A DNA stretch of 64,000 bases, taken from Rhodanobacteraceae bacterium (lineage in GTDB: Bacteria > Pseudomonadota > Gammaproteobacteria > Xanthomonadales > Rhodanobacteraceae). Every line of letters starts with the position of its first letter. Within the stretch, counting starts at the first letter, position 1. A model generated the notes under the pieces. The model did not search any database and had not been told where the DNA came from. It saw only the letters and a list, made by a program, of their open reading frames with translations. Below, piece after piece: positions 37,490 to 46,416 of the stretch. The DNA lies in NCBI GenBank assembly GCA_009996615.1, contig JAACZU010000003.1:176524-240523 (forward strand). Direction: 5' to 3'. Made by a program: the position numbers and the translations under genes.

Positions 37490-37920
37490 TGCTTTGGCTT
37501 CTGCGCGCAGGAGCGCGCTGCTTTTCCGGGCCCCCGTTCAGCGGCAGTGGGCGCCGGACGGATCAGCCCGCAGGGGCGCGCGCACGATGCGCGCGCGTTC
37601 GCCGTCGGCACACGGACGTGCCGTCGGCGAACCCCGGCCGGCGACCACGCACCCGCAGGGCAGGATGCCCGGAGGGCGCCGCTGTTGGGGTCGAAGCCGC
37701 CCTCAGGCGGCTGAGGGCGAGACAGGGATGTCGAGCGGCAGGCGTCCCACGGATGGATGCTTGTACCGACCAATCGACGGTGCGTTGGACAAGCAAAGAG
37801 AAGTAACCCGCTCGCAGGGATGCGAGCGGAAAACGCAGGGATGCGGGTCGGTTTTAGAGAAAACGGCGACGCGTGAACAACACCATCCCCACCCAACCCT
37901 CCCCTTGAAGGGGAGGGCTG
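37490..37920. repeat. Large composite dispersed repeat, copy 1 (between cydA and cydB)
   Basis: A left block (37490-37700) starts GCTTTGGCTT and runs through TGCGCGCAGGAGCGCGCTGC and CCCGCAGGGCAGGATGCCCG. A right block (37793-37920) starts AAGAGAAGTAACCCGC and ends CCTTGAAGGGGAGGGCTGG. Both blocks recur with about 95% identity by eye at 57788-58230, around a different centre. No gene is supported inside; open frames through it match only the repeat. It accounts for nearly the whole cydA-cydB gap. Confidence 0.85.
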
Positions 37921-37962
37921 GAAGCGCAGCCCGGCCGAGGGCCGAAGCAAGAGGAGCCCGCC

Positions 37963-39096
37963 ATGTTCGACTACGAAACCCTGCGCATCCTGTGGTGGCT
38001 GCTGCTCGGCGCGCTGCTGATCGGCTTTGCGATCATGGACGGCTTCGACCTCGGCGTGGCCGCGCTGCTGCGCGTGCTGGCGCGCGAGGATGCCGAGCGG
38101 CGTGCGCTGCTGGAGACGATCGAGCCGGTGTGGGAGGGCAACCAGGTCTGGCTGATCCTCGGCGCCGGCGCGATCTTCGCGGCGTGGCCGCTGCTGTACG
38201 CGGCCGCGTTCTCCGGCTTCTACTTCGCCATGCTGCTGACCCTGCTCGCGTTCATCGTGCGGCCGGTCGGCTTCAACTTCCGCAACAAGCTGGCCGATCC
38301 GCGCTGGCGCGAAACGTGGGACTGGCTGCTGGCGATCGCCGGCGTGGTGCCGGCGCTGATCTTCGGCGTCGCGTTCGGCAACCTGTTCCTCGGCGTGCCG
38401 CTGCGCTTCGACGAGACGCTGCGCATCCAGTACGAGGGCGGCTTCCTCGACCTGCTGCATCCGTTCGCGCTGCTGACCGGACTGGTGTCGGTCGCGCTTT
38501 TGCTGATGCACGGCGCGGCATGGGCCGCCGCCAAGGCCGACGACGTGGTCATGCAGCGCGCCACGCGCGCGCTGCGCGTGCTGGCGCCGACGTTCGTGCT
38601 GCTGTACATCGCGGCCGGCGCCTGGCTCGCCTATGGCGTGACCGCCTTCGCGCTCGACGGTGCGGCCGCGACCGACGGGCCGTCGAACCCGCTGCTCAAG
38701 CACGTCACGCACGGCGGCACCTGGTTCGAGACCGCCCCGCTCGCGCACTGGGCGAACCTCGCCGCGGCGGTCGCGATCCTCGCCGCGCTGGCCGGCCCCT
38801 GGCTGGCAACACGGCAGCGCCATGGCGCTGCCTTCGTCGCCAGCGCGCTCGCCGTCGCCGGCACGATCACCTCGGCCGGGCTGGCGCTGTTTCCGTTCCT
38901 GCTGCCCTCGACGCTCGATCCGCGCAGCAGCCTGACCGTATGGGACGCCTCCAGCAGCCACGGCACGCTTGGCCTGATGCTGCTGGTCACCGTGGTGCTG
39001 CTGCCGATCGTGATCGGCTACACGGCCTGGGTCTTCCACGTGCTGCGCGGGCGCGTCAACCTGGAGCACGTGCGGCGCTCGCATGGAATGTATTGA
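37963..39096 (+). CDS. cydB: Cytochrome bd ubiquinol oxidase subunit II
   Basis: A 377-residue subunit with nine predicted helices that pairs with CydA. The N-terminus [27 protein letters not shown] and [23 protein letters not shown] are diagnostic of CydB, as is the C-terminal [30 protein letters not shown] precedes the ATG at 37963. The upstream composite repeat means it may need its own promoter or read-through from cydA. A perfect 30-bp inverted repeat follows before cydX. Confidence 0.97.
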   Translation: MFDYETLRILWWLLLGALLIGFAIMDGFDLGVAALLRVLAREDAERRALLETIEPVWEGNQVWLILGAGAIFAAWPLLYAAAFSGFYFAMLLTLLAFIVRPVGFNFRNKLADPRWRETWDWLLAIAGVVPALIFGVAFGNLFLGVPLRFDETLRIQYEGGFLDLLHPFALLTGLVSVALLLMHGAAWAAAKADDVVMQRATRALRVLAPTFVLLYIAAGAWLAYGVTAFALDGAAATDGPSNPLLKHVTHGGTWFETAPLAHWANLAAAVAILAALAGPWLATRQRHGAAFVASALAVAGTITSAGLALFPFLLPSTLDPRSSLTVWDASSSHGTLGLMLLVTVVLLPIVIGYTAWVFHVLRGRVNLEHVRRSHGMY

Positions 39097-39103
39097 TGAA
39101 GCC

Positions 39104-39191
39104 GGGATTGGGGATTCGGGATTGGGGATTCGAGGAGCCAAAGCCTGCGCACCCGCTTTTTTCGAATCCCCAATCCCGAATCCCCAATCCC
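39104..39191. repeat. Perfect 30-bp inverted repeat between cydB and cydX
   Basis: The left arm (39104-39133) is itself a direct repeat of GGGATTGGGGATTC; the right arm (39162-39191) is its exact reverse complement. The loop is 28 nt (39134-39161). In RNA this would be a very stable hairpin 22 bases before the cydX start. Confidence 0.9.
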
Positions 39192-39213
39192 CGCAAACCG
39201 GAGGTTTGTCGCC

Positions 39214-39342
39214 ATGTGGTACTTCAGCTGGATCCTCGGCCTCGGCCTCGCGCTGGCGTTCGCGATCCTCAATGCGATGTGGTACGAGCTGCATGCCGAC
39301 GAAGTCGCGCGGCGGCGCGGCGGCGACGACGCGCCGCGCTGA
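39214..39342 (+). CDS. cydX: Cytochrome bd-I oxidase small subunit CydX
   Basis: A 42-residue single-helix subunit that stabilises the heme b595/d site of the bd oxidase. The sequence MWYFSWILGLGLALAFAILN and AMWYELHAD is the standard CydX signature, with a basic tail. GGAGG lies nine bases before the ATG at 39214. It is separated from cydB by a perfect inverted repeat, so its expression relative to CydAB may be set by that hairpin. Confidence 0.93.
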   Translation: MWYFSWILGLGLALAFAILNAMWYELHADEVARRRGGDDAPR

Positions 39343-39414
39343 CGCGGTCCGCGCGTGACAGCGCGCACGCCATCGGCTAGCGTGCGCGCGCCCGTCCGCG
39401 CAGGAAGCCGCCCC

Positions 39415-40233
39415 GTGATCCGCTCCGCCCGTATGCTCGCCACCGCGCTCGCGCTGGTCGCCGCTACGGCGACGGCTGCGACATCCGCGCCTGCGGTCCC
39501 GCCAGCGGCGCCGAAGGCGCACCGGGCGCCGTCGCGCGACGCGCAGGTCGACCGCTGGCTCGACCTCGCCGGCTTCGGTGAGGTGGCGCTGTACGCGCCG
39601 CGAGGCGTGCCGCGCGGCCTCGTGCTGTTCGCCTCCGGCGACGGCGGCTGGCACCTCGGCGTGACCGACATGGCGCACGAAGCCGCCGCGCGCGGCTACT
39701 GGGTCGCCGGCTTCAGCACGCCGGCGTTCCTCAAGGCGCTCGACGCCGGCGCGGCCGACTGCAGCGATGCCGACGGCGCGCTGGCACGGCTCGGCGACGA
39801 GCTGGTGCGCCGACTCGGCCTGCCGCCCGCGACGCGGCCGCTGCTGGTCGGCTATTCGTCCGGCGCGACCGTGGTGTACGCGGCGCTGGCCGCCGATGCC
39901 GGCGCCCGCTTCGACGGCGGCATCAGCCTCGGCTTCTGCCCGGACCTGCTGGTCCGCAAGCCGTTCTGCCCCGGTCGCGGCGGGCTGACCCAGCAGAAAC
40001 AAAAGACGCCGCCGTTCGGCGTCGTGTTCGATAAGCGCGAAACGGTCGCCGCGCGCTGGCGCATCCTGCAGGGCGAGGCCGACCAGGTCTGCGATCCGGT
40101 CTTCGCCCCGGCGTTCGCGGCCGACCAGGCCGACGCGCAGGCGATCCTGCTGCCTAAGGTCGGCCACGGCTTCGGCGTGCCGCGCAACTGGCTGCCGCAG
40201 TACCGCCAGAGCCTCGACGCGTTCGCCGACTGA
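39415..40233 (+). CDS. AcvB/VirJ-like alpha/beta hydrolase, single domain, exported
   Basis: A 272-residue protein with a signal peptide (MLATALALVAATATAATSA). Motifs are FASGDGGWHLGV (74-83), the nucleophile in GYSSG (Ser148) and a C-terminal GHGFG His. It resembles the N-terminal half of the AcvB-like protein at 43658-45040: compare SLGFCPDLLVRKPFCPG here with TLGWDAALRLPKAICPG there. AcvB/VirJ proteins of Agrobacterium hydrolyse aminoacyl-phosphatidylglycerol in the periplasm. The position 57 bp before mprF on the same strand supports that role. The GTG at 39415 has AGGAAG upstream. Confidence 0.78.
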   Translation: MIRSARMLATALALVAATATAATSAPAVPPAAPKAHRAPSRDAQVDRWLDLAGFGEVALYAPRGVPRGLVLFASGDGGWHLGVTDMAHEAAARGYWVAGFSTPAFLKALDAGAADCSDADGALARLGDELVRRLGLPPATRPLLVGYSSGATVVYAALAADAGARFDGGISLGFCPDLLVRKPFCPGRGGLTQQKQKTPPFGVVFDKRETVAARWRILQGEADQVCDPVFAPAFAADQADAQAILLPKVGHGFGVPRNWLPQYRQSLDAFAD

Positions 40234-40290
40234 CCGGCGCGCGTACCGCGGCGCCGCTAGAATCCGCGCCTCAGGGACGAAGCCCCCGCC

Positions 40291-42924
40291 ATGACGATCG
40301 CGAACGATTCCGCCCACTCGAGCGCACCACGCGGCCGCGGCGCGCGCCTGCGCTGGCTGGTGCCGCTGGCCTTCCTCGGGCTGGTCGGCTGGCTGCTGGT
40401 GCGCACGTTCGACGCGCTCGACCTGCCGGAGATGCAGCGCACGCTGCTCGACGTGCCGACCATGCCGGCACTGGGCGTGGCGCTGCTCGCGCTGCTCGCG
40501 GTCGCCTGCACCGGCCTGGTCGACGTCGTCATCGCGCGCTGGCTCGGCATCGGCGTGCCGGCGCCGGCGATGCTGCGGCTGGCCTTCATCGCCAATGCGT
40601 TCGCGAACGTGCTGAACCTGTCCGGCGCGGTCGGCTCGGGCGTGCGCCTGCTCGGCCTGTCCACGCGCAAGGTGCCGCTGCCGGCCGGCGCGGCGCTGAT
40701 CGGCCTGCAGGTGCTGTCGCTGCCGCTGGGCCTGTCGCTGCTGATCGTGATCACGCTCGCGTCCGGTTCGCTACCGCCGACGCCGGGCACGACCACGCGC
40801 TGGCTGGCGCTGGCGGTGCTGGTCGCGGCCGCGCTGTACCTGCCGGCGTTCTTCGTGCTGACCGCGCGACGGCGCCTGATGCGCTGGCTGCCGCACGGCA
40901 TGGAATTGCCGCCGATGCGGCTCAAGCTTGCGCTGGCTGGCCTGTCACTGCTGGACTGGGTGCTCAGCGCGGCAGTGCTTTACGGCTGCCTGTTCATCGC
41001 CGGCGCGCACGTCAAGCCCGGGTTGCTGCTCGGCAGCTTCGCCGCGGCGCAGACGCTGGGCCTGCTCAGCCTGATCCCGGGCGGCTTCGGCGTGTTCGAC
41101 GGCCTGATGCTGCTGGCGCTGACCAGCGGCGGCTACGACAACGCGCAGGTCCTGGCCGGCCTGTTCCTGTTCCGCATCGTCTACTACCTCGTGCCGCTCT
41201 TGGCCGGTCTGTACGTCGGTTCCGGCCTGCTCGTCGGCGGCCTGCGCGTGCCGGCGCTGGCGCGCGCGGCGACGCGACTGCGCACGCATCCGCTGTTCGG
41301 CGTGCTCGGCCTGCCGGCGAGCCTGCTGGCCGACCTGGGCATGCGCGCGCTGGCAGTGCTGACCTTCGGCGCCGGCCTGATGCTGCTCGCCTCGGCCGCG
41401 ATCCCGGCCGTGCACGAGCACATCGAGGTCGTGCGCACGACGCTGCCGCTGGCGGCGGTGGAAAGCTCGTACTGGCTGTCGGTGCTGACCGGCGTGCTGC
41501 TGCTGGGCCTGGGCCGCGGCATCGACGGCCGCCTGCGCGTGGCCTACCGGCTGGCGCAGCCGCTGCTGCTGCTCGGCGCACTGCTGGCGGTGACCAAGGG
41601 CCTGCATTACGGCGAGGCGGCGCTGCTGCTGTCGATCGCGCTGCTGCTGCGCCTGCACAAGCACGAGTTCACGCAGCGCGCGATGAGCCTGACCTCGGCG
41701 ACGACGTTCAGCTGGCTGGCAGGCCTGGCCGTGGTCGTGCTCGCGTTCTTCGCGATCGGCGTCGCCGCCGTGCTCGGCGACGGCAGCTTCGACCTGTGGT
41801 ACTTCGGCTTCGGCGAGCACTCCTCGCGCATCGGTCGCGGCCTGTTCGCCGCCGCGCTCGGCGTGGCGGCCTACCTGACCTGGCAGGCGCTCGCGGTGCG
41901 CCGGCCGCCACTGAGGCTGCCCGACCACGTCGAGCTGGAACGCGCGCGGGCGGTCTACCTCGCGCACGGCGGCGGCGAATTCGCGCACCTGACGTTCATG
42001 GGCGACAAGCACCTGTTCTGGTCCGACGACGGCCACGCCACGGTCGCCTACGGCGCGGTGCGTGACCGCCTGGTCGCGCTCGGCTCGCCGTGCGGCCCGA
42101 CGCACGCGATCAAGCGCGCGATCCTCGACTTTCGCCAGTTCGCCGACGCGCAGGACCGCGTGCCGGTGTTCTACGAGGTGCTCGAGCCCGACCTGTCGCT
42201 GTACCACGACCTCGGCTTCGACCTGTTCAAGCTCGGCGAGCTGGCCACGCTGCGCCTGGAGGACTTCACGCTCGCCGGCAAGCGCTGGGAGGACCTGCGC
42301 CAGGCGGTCAACCGCTCGGCCAGGGAGCAGCTCGCGTTCGAGCTGCACCAGCCGCCGTTCGATACCGTGCTGATGAGCGAGATCGAGCGCGTCTCCGACG
42401 CGTGGCTGGCCGACAGGGGCATGCACGAAAAGCGCTTCTCGCTCGGCCGCTTCGACCCCGACTACCTCGCCTGGAGTCCGCTCGCGCTGGTGCGCCGCGC
42501 CGGCGTGGTGGTCGCGTTCGCCAACGTGCTGCCGCCGTACGGGCCCGGCGGCACCGCCAGCGTCGACCTGATGCGCCACGTCGACGACGCGCCGCGCGGC
42601 ACGATGGACTTCCTGTTCGCGCGCGTGATGCAGTGGGCGCGCGAGCAGGGCTACGAACGCTTCAGCCTCGGCATGGCGCCACTGTCGGCGGTCGGCGACA
42701 ACCCGTACGCGCGCATCAACGAGCGCCTCGCCGCGCTCGCGTTCCAGTACGGCGGGCGCTTCTACAACTACCAGGGCCTGCGCCGCTACAAGGAAAAGTT
42801 CGCACCGGACTGGACCGGCGCCTACCTCGCCTACCCGCGGGGGCTGTGGGTGCCGGGCCTGCTGATCGACATCGCCGCGCTGGTCGCCGGCAGCTACCGG
42901 CGCTTCCTGGTCAGCCGGCGCTGA
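40291..42924 (+). CDS. mprF: Phosphatidylglycerol lysyltransferase/flippase MprF
   Basis: An 877-residue bifunctional membrane protein. The N-terminal ~530 residues hold about 13 helices (flippase and lipid-synthase core); the C-terminal ~340 residues are the cytosolic DUF2156 GNAT-like catalytic domain (FMGDKHLFWSDDG, FYEVLEPDLSLYHDLGF, FSLGRFDPDYL, PPYGPGGTASVDLMRH, FSLGMAPLS). It transfers an amino acid, usually lysine, from aminoacyl-tRNA to phosphatidylglycerol, lowering surface negative charge. Whether the residue is Lys or Ala is not readable here. The ATG is at 40291. Hydrolase genes flank it on both sides. Confidence 0.94.
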   Translation: MTIANDSAHSSAPRGRGARLRWLVPLAFLGLVGWLLVRTFDALDLPEMQRTLLDVPTMPALGVALLALLAVACTGLVDVVIARWLGIGVPAPAMLRLAFIANAFANVLNLSGAVGSGVRLLGLSTRKVPLPAGAALIGLQVLSLPLGLSLLIVITLASGSLPPTPGTTTRWLALAVLVAAALYLPAFFVLTARRRLMRWLPHGMELPPMRLKLALAGLSLLDWVLSAAVLYGCLFIAGAHVKPGLLLGSFAAAQTLGLLSLIPGGFGVFDGLMLLALTSGGYDNAQVLAGLFLFRIVYYLVPLLAGLYVGSGLLVGGLRVPALARAATRLRTHPLFGVLGLPASLLADLGMRALAVLTFGAGLMLLASAAIPAVHEHIEVVRTTLPLAAVESSYWLSVLTGVLLLGLGRGIDGRLRVAYRLAQPLLLLGALLAVTKGLHYGEAALLLSIALLLRLHKHEFTQRAMSLTSATTFSWLAGLAVVVLAFFAIGVAAVLGDGSFDLWYFGFGEHSSRIGRGLFAAALGVAAYLTWQALAVRRPPLRLPDHVELERARAVYLAHGGGEFAHLTFMGDKHLFWSDDGHATVAYGAVRDRLVALGSPCGPTHAIKRAILDFRQFADAQDRVPVFYEVLEPDLSLYHDLGFDLFKLGELATLRLEDFTLAGKRWEDLRQAVNRSAREQLAFELHQPPFDTVLMSEIERVSDAWLADRGMHEKRFSLGRFDPDYLAWSPLALVRRAGVVVAFANVLPPYGPGGTASVDLMRHVDDAPRGTMDFLFARVMQWAREQGYERFSLGMAPLSAVGDNPYARINERLAALAFQYGGRFYNYQGLRRYKEKFAPDWTGAYLAYPRGLWVPGLLIDIAALVAGSYRRFLVSRR

Positions 42925-42934
42925 GCTTTTCGGG

Positions 42935-43020
42935 AGCGCCGCAGGCGCGACCGGGCGTGTGCACGCCCTCGACGCCTCGTCGCGGCTGCGCCACTCCAAC
43001 AACGGCCGCGCCGCTCCTGC
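42935..43020. repeat. Palindromic intergenic sequence after mprF
   Basis: GGGAGCGCCGCAGGCGCGAC, then GACGCCTCGTCGCGGCTGCG, then GGCCGCGCCGCTCCTGCGAC: three imperfectly complementary blocks, like the region at 19793-19852. It lies between the convergent ends of mprF and the 43055-43528 gene and may serve as a bidirectional hairpin. Confidence 0.5.
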
Positions 43021-43054
43021 GACGATCGTGCCGCTGCGCCGACGGTGGGCGGCG

Positions 43055-43528
43055 TCAGCGCCGTTCGATGCGCACGACCTGCTCGCGGCGCAGCGTGTAG
43101 GTCGCGTCGCCGCCCGGGCGGCGCACCACCAGCACGACGCGGCGCGCGTCGGCCTCCTGCACCGTGCCGCGGTGGACGCGCTCGCCGGTCGTGACGATCG
43201 TGACGCGGCGGCCGATGCGGTGCGCGAGGTCGTCGAACGGCAGGCCGGCGTCGCGGGTGGCCGGTACGAGCCAGTCGTCGTGCGCCGATGGCGGCGGCGG
43301 CGGCGGCGCGACGACCTCGGCGACCACCGGCGCAGCCTCGGCTGCCGCGGCGGTCGCCGCTTGTCCGGGCGTGGCCACGGAGCCCTGCACCGGCGCCGGC
43401 CGGGCGAGCTCGGCGCGCATCAGCTCGGCGATGCGCGCCTCGTCCTCGTCCAGCGTGGCGGCCTGCAGGCCGGCACACACCCATAGTCCGCCCGCAAGCA
43501 GGCAGGTGGCCCAAGGTCGAGCATTCAT
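43055..43528 (-). CDS. Hypothetical exported protein with a C-terminal SH3-like strand set
   Basis: 157 residues. The signal peptide ARPWATCLLAGGLWVCAGLQA is followed by an acidic helix (TLDEDEARIAELMRAELAR), an Ala/Pro-rich linker (PVVAEVVAPPPPPPS), and a beta-rich C-terminus (RVTIVTTGERVHRGTVQEAD, then VVLVVRRPGGDATYTLRR), which looks like a small barrel. No family is recognised. The ATG at 43528 precedes the signal peptide. It lies 129 bp downstream of the acvB-like gene on the same strand and might be co-transcribed with it. Confidence 0.68.
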   Translation of the reverse strand: MNARPWATCLLAGGLWVCAGLQAATLDEDEARIAELMRAELARPAPVQGSVATPGQAATAAAAEAAPVVAEVVAPPPPPPSAHDDWLVPATRDAGLPFDDLAHRIGRRVTIVTTGERVHRGTVQEADARRVVLVVRRPGGDATYTLRREQVVRIERR

Positions 43529-43657
43529 CGTTTCATCCCCTGTACACGCTCCGGCACCGGCCGGACGCGCGCTTATGCAAGCACGTCCGCGCACGCGCGT
43601 CCGATACGGCCGTCACTGTCGCAGGTTTTTTTTGTGGAAACGCGCGCGCTTTCCCTT

Positions 43658-45040
43658 TCAGCGCGCACGACCCGGCAGGCTGCGCACGATCAGCGCGCCG
43701 AGCGCGGCGTAGTCGCCGTCGTAGTGGTGCCCGCCGGGCAGGTCGAGCACGCGCACCTGCGCCGGCTGCGGCTTGAGGCAGAAGCTGTCGCTCTCGTCGC
43801 GGCCGTGCACGCACACCAGCGGCACCGTGCTGCGCGCAATCTCCGGGCCGATCGGCAGCGCACCCTCGTGCCGCGTGCCGCCGAACCAGTCGCCGACGTG
43901 GATCTCGAACACCGCCTCGTCGTCCGGCGAGATCATCACGCCGCCGTCGACGCGCGCGCGCAGTTCGTCCGGCAGGCGGTTGACCAGCACCGGCACGAGG
44001 CTGGCGCCGAACGAGTAGCCGATCAGCACGAAGCGCGCCTGCGGGTTGGCCTTGCCGTAGTGCGCCATCACGCGCGCGATGGCCTGCGTCGCCGCCTGCG
44101 GCGTCTGCTGGTGCCAGAAGAACTTCAACGTCGAGAAGCCGACCACGCGCAGGCCGTCGGCGGCGAGCGCGTCGGCGACGCCGCGGTCGAGCCCGGCCCA
44201 GCCGCCATCGCCGGTGACGATGATCGCGACGCGATGCGCCTCGGCCGGGTTCGCCGCGGTCGGCGCGATCTCGGTCAGCGGCAGGTCGGCGACCTCGTCG
44301 GGCAGCGCGTGGCTGCTCGCGTCGGCGCGCTGACGCCAGCGTGCCCAGGTATGGGCCAGGTCGGCGCCGGGCGCGTCGGCCGCCAGCGGCGCGAACAGCG
44401 CGCCGGCGATGGACCAGCCGCGCGCGAGCGCGGCGCCGAGGCCGTCGATGCACGCGCCGGCGGCGAACGGCTGCGGCCACCACGGCAGCGGCAGGTGCGC
44501 GACGGGCACGACGCGCCAGCCGCCCGCGGCGGCGGCGGTCATCGCGCCGGCGTCGCCCGGGCAGATCGCCTTCGGCAGGCGCAGCGCAGCGTCCCAGCCG
44601 AGCGTGACGAGGCCTTCGAACGTGCCGGCCGGCGCCTGCGCGGTCATCGCGTAGGCGAACGTCGCGCCGGCGCCGTCGCCGACGACCAGCGGCGCGGCAT
44701 AGGTCGCCACGCCCTCGTGGCGCTCGATCCAGTGCGCGACCTCCTCGAAGTGGCCGGCCGGATAGGAGCACTTGTCCTTGATCGCGGCGAGGCGCTTGAG
44801 GTAGGCCGGCAGGTCGATGCCGACCACGAACGCGCCCTGCCCGGCCAGCGCCGCGCCGAGTTCCTGCTGACGCGGCGTCCAGCCGTCGCGGTCGGACAGC
44901 AGCAGCACGGTGTGCGCGATCGCGCCAGCCGGGCGGCTCAGGTGCAGCGTGCCGAACAGGCCGTAGTCGAGCGTGTCCGGCGGCGCGGCCGGCGCCGCCA
45001 GCGCCGACCAGCCGGCCAGCAGCAGCGGCAGCAGGTTCAT
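43658..45040 (-). CDS. acvB: AcvB-like periplasmic aminoacyl-phosphatidylglycerol hydrolase (two domains)
   Basis: A 460-residue protein with a signal peptide (LLPLLLAGWSALAAPA). Residues 25-215 are a first alpha/beta hydrolase-like domain whose GDGAG at 121-125 lacks the nucleophile Ser. Residues 255-460 are a VirJ domain: VTGDGGWAGLD (276-286), the nucleophile Ser343 in IGYSFGAS, Asp in HGRDES and His in GGHHYDGDY. This layout matches AcvB, which in Agrobacterium hydrolyses lysyl-phosphatidylglycerol made by LpiA (MprF). The ATG at 45040 overlaps the pepP stop (ATGA), so the two are translated from one mRNA. It converges on mprF. Confidence 0.85.
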   Translation of the reverse strand: MNLLPLLLAGWSALAAPAAPPDTLDYGLFGTLHLSRPAGAIAHTVLLLSDRDGWTPRQQELGAALAGQGAFVVGIDLPAYLKRLAAIKDKCSYPAGHFEEVAHWIERHEGVATYAAPLVVGDGAGATFAYAMTAQAPAGTFEGLVTLGWDAALRLPKAICPGDAGAMTAAAAGGWRVVPVAHLPLPWWPQPFAAGACIDGLGAALARGWSIAGALFAPLAADAPGADLAHTWARWRQRADASSHALPDEVADLPLTEIAPTAANPAEAHRVAIIVTGDGGWAGLDRGVADALAADGLRVVGFSTLKFFWHQQTPQAATQAIARVMAHYGKANPQARFVLIGYSFGASLVPVLVNRLPDELRARVDGGVMISPDDEAVFEIHVGDWFGGTRHEGALPIGPEIARSTVPLVCVHGRDESDSFCLKPQPAQVRVLDLPGGHHYDGDYAALGALIVRSLPGRAR

Positions 45041-46350
45041 GCGCGCGCCGCCATCAGCGCCTCGATCGCGTCGGCGTCCTTCGGCACGCCGGCCGAGATC
45101 ACTTCCGGCTCGTCGCGCGTGACGACGACGTCGTCCTCGATGCGGATGCCGATGCCGCGGTACTTCGCCGGTACGCCCTTGAGATCGGGCGCGAGGTACA
45201 GGCCCGGCTCGACCGTGACGACCATGCCCGGCTCGAGCTGGCGGAACTGGCCGTCGATGCGGTAGTCGCCGACGTCGTGCACGTCCAGGCCGAGCCAGTG
45301 CCCGGTCTTGTGCATGTAGAACGTGCGGTAGGTGTGCTCGCGCAGGTTCTTCTCGACGCTGCCGGCGAGCAGGCCAAGCTTGACCAAACCCTTCGTCAGC
45401 ACGCGCACGGCAGCCTCGTGGTAGGCGTCGAACGAACGGCCGGGGCGGACCTCGTCGATCGCGGCGAGCTGCGCGGCCAGCACGAGGTCGTACAGCGCGC
45501 GCTGCTCCGGCGTGAAGCGGCCGTTGACCGGGAACGTGCGCGTGATGTCGGAGGCGTAGCATTCGTACTCGGCGCCGGCGTCGACCAGCAGCAGGTCGCC
45601 GTCGCGCAGCGGTGCGTTGTTGGCGCGGTAGTGCAGCACGCAGGCGTTGGCGCCACCACCGACGATCGGCTCGTAGCTCGGCACCGCGCCGTGACGGCGG
45701 AACGCGTGCAGCAGCTCGGCCTCGACCTCGTGCTCGCTCATGCCCGGGCGCGTCGCGCGCATCGCCTGCACGTGCGCCTCGGCCGCGATTTTGGCCGACT
45801 TGCGCATCAGGCGCAGTTCGTTGCGCGACTTGTACAGGCGCAGGTCGTGCAGCAGGTGCGACAGCGCGACGAACTCGTGCGGCGGCGTCGCGCCCTGGCG
45901 CACGCGCGCGCGCACGGAGTTGACCCAGCCGATCAGCTTGAGGTCGAACTCGGTATCGCGGCCGAAGTGGTAGTAGACGCGCGTGCGGCCCTCGATCAGG
46001 CCGGGCAGGATGTCGTCGATGTCGTCGATCGGGAATGCGTCGTCCATGCCGAGCGTGGCGACCGCGCCCTCGGTGCCGACGCGCGGGCCGTCCCAGCGCT
46101 CGCGTTCCGGATCGCGCTCGCGGCAGAACAGGATCACCTCGCCCGGCCCGCGCCCCGGCACCAGCGCGAGCACCGCGTCGGGCTCGCCGAAGCCGGTGAG
46201 GTAATGGAAGTCGCTGTCCTGGCGGTACGGATAGTGCGCGTCGTGGTTGCGCACGCGCTCGGGCGCCGCGGCGACGATCACGATCGCGTCGGGGCCGGCC
46301 ATGCGCATCAGCTGGCGGCGACGGCGCGCGTATTCCTGCGGTTCGATCAT
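45037..46350 (-). CDS. pepP: Xaa-Pro aminopeptidase P
   Basis: A 437-residue M24B enzyme removing an N-terminal residue before Pro. The N-terminal domain begins YARRRRQLMRMAG and includes YRQDSDFHYLTGF, as in E. coli PepP. The metal ligands are the two Asp in LLVDAGAEYECYASDITRTF, the His in HKTGHWLGLDVHD, and the Glu in VVTVEPGLYL and GIRIEDDVV. The ATG is at 46350, with the start of emrB's stop 66 bp upstream on the same strand. Its stop overlaps the acvB-like gene by four bases; any functional link between the two is not obvious. Confidence 0.95.
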   Translation of the reverse strand: MIEPQEYARRRRQLMRMAGPDAIVIVAAAPERVRNHDAHYPYRQDSDFHYLTGFGEPDAVLALVPGRGPGEVILFCRERDPERERWDGPRVGTEGAVATLGMDDAFPIDDIDDILPGLIEGRTRVYYHFGRDTEFDLKLIGWVNSVRARVRQGATPPHEFVALSHLLHDLRLYKSRNELRLMRKSAKIAAEAHVQAMRATRPGMSEHEVEAELLHAFRRHGAVPSYEPIVGGGANACVLHYRANNAPLRDGDLLLVDAGAEYECYASDITRTFPVNGRFTPEQRALYDLVLAAQLAAIDEVRPGRSFDAYHEAAVRVLTKGLVKLGLLAGSVEKNLREHTYRTFYMHKTGHWLGLDVHDVGDYRIDGQFRQLEPGMVVTVEPGLYLAPDLKGVPAKYRGIGIRIEDDVVVTRDEPEVISAGVPKDADAIEALMAARA

Positions 46351-46416
46351 GGACGAGGCAAGGTGGACGGGACCGGTGCGCAGTATCCATCAAAATCACG
46401 CGGCCACGCGCCGCCG

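Noticed and set aside
37189..40317. A 1042-codon minus-strand frame opposite cydA-cydB and the VirJ-like gene
   Set aside because: Antisense artefact crossing repeats and several genuine genes.
43600..43657. A T-run (GGTTTTTTTTG) near the end of the acvB-like gene as a terminator
   Set aside because: The T-run is on the plus strand, while the gene ending here is on the minus strand. The adjacent GGAAA/TTTCC hairpin is imperfect and not followed by U residues in the needed direction.
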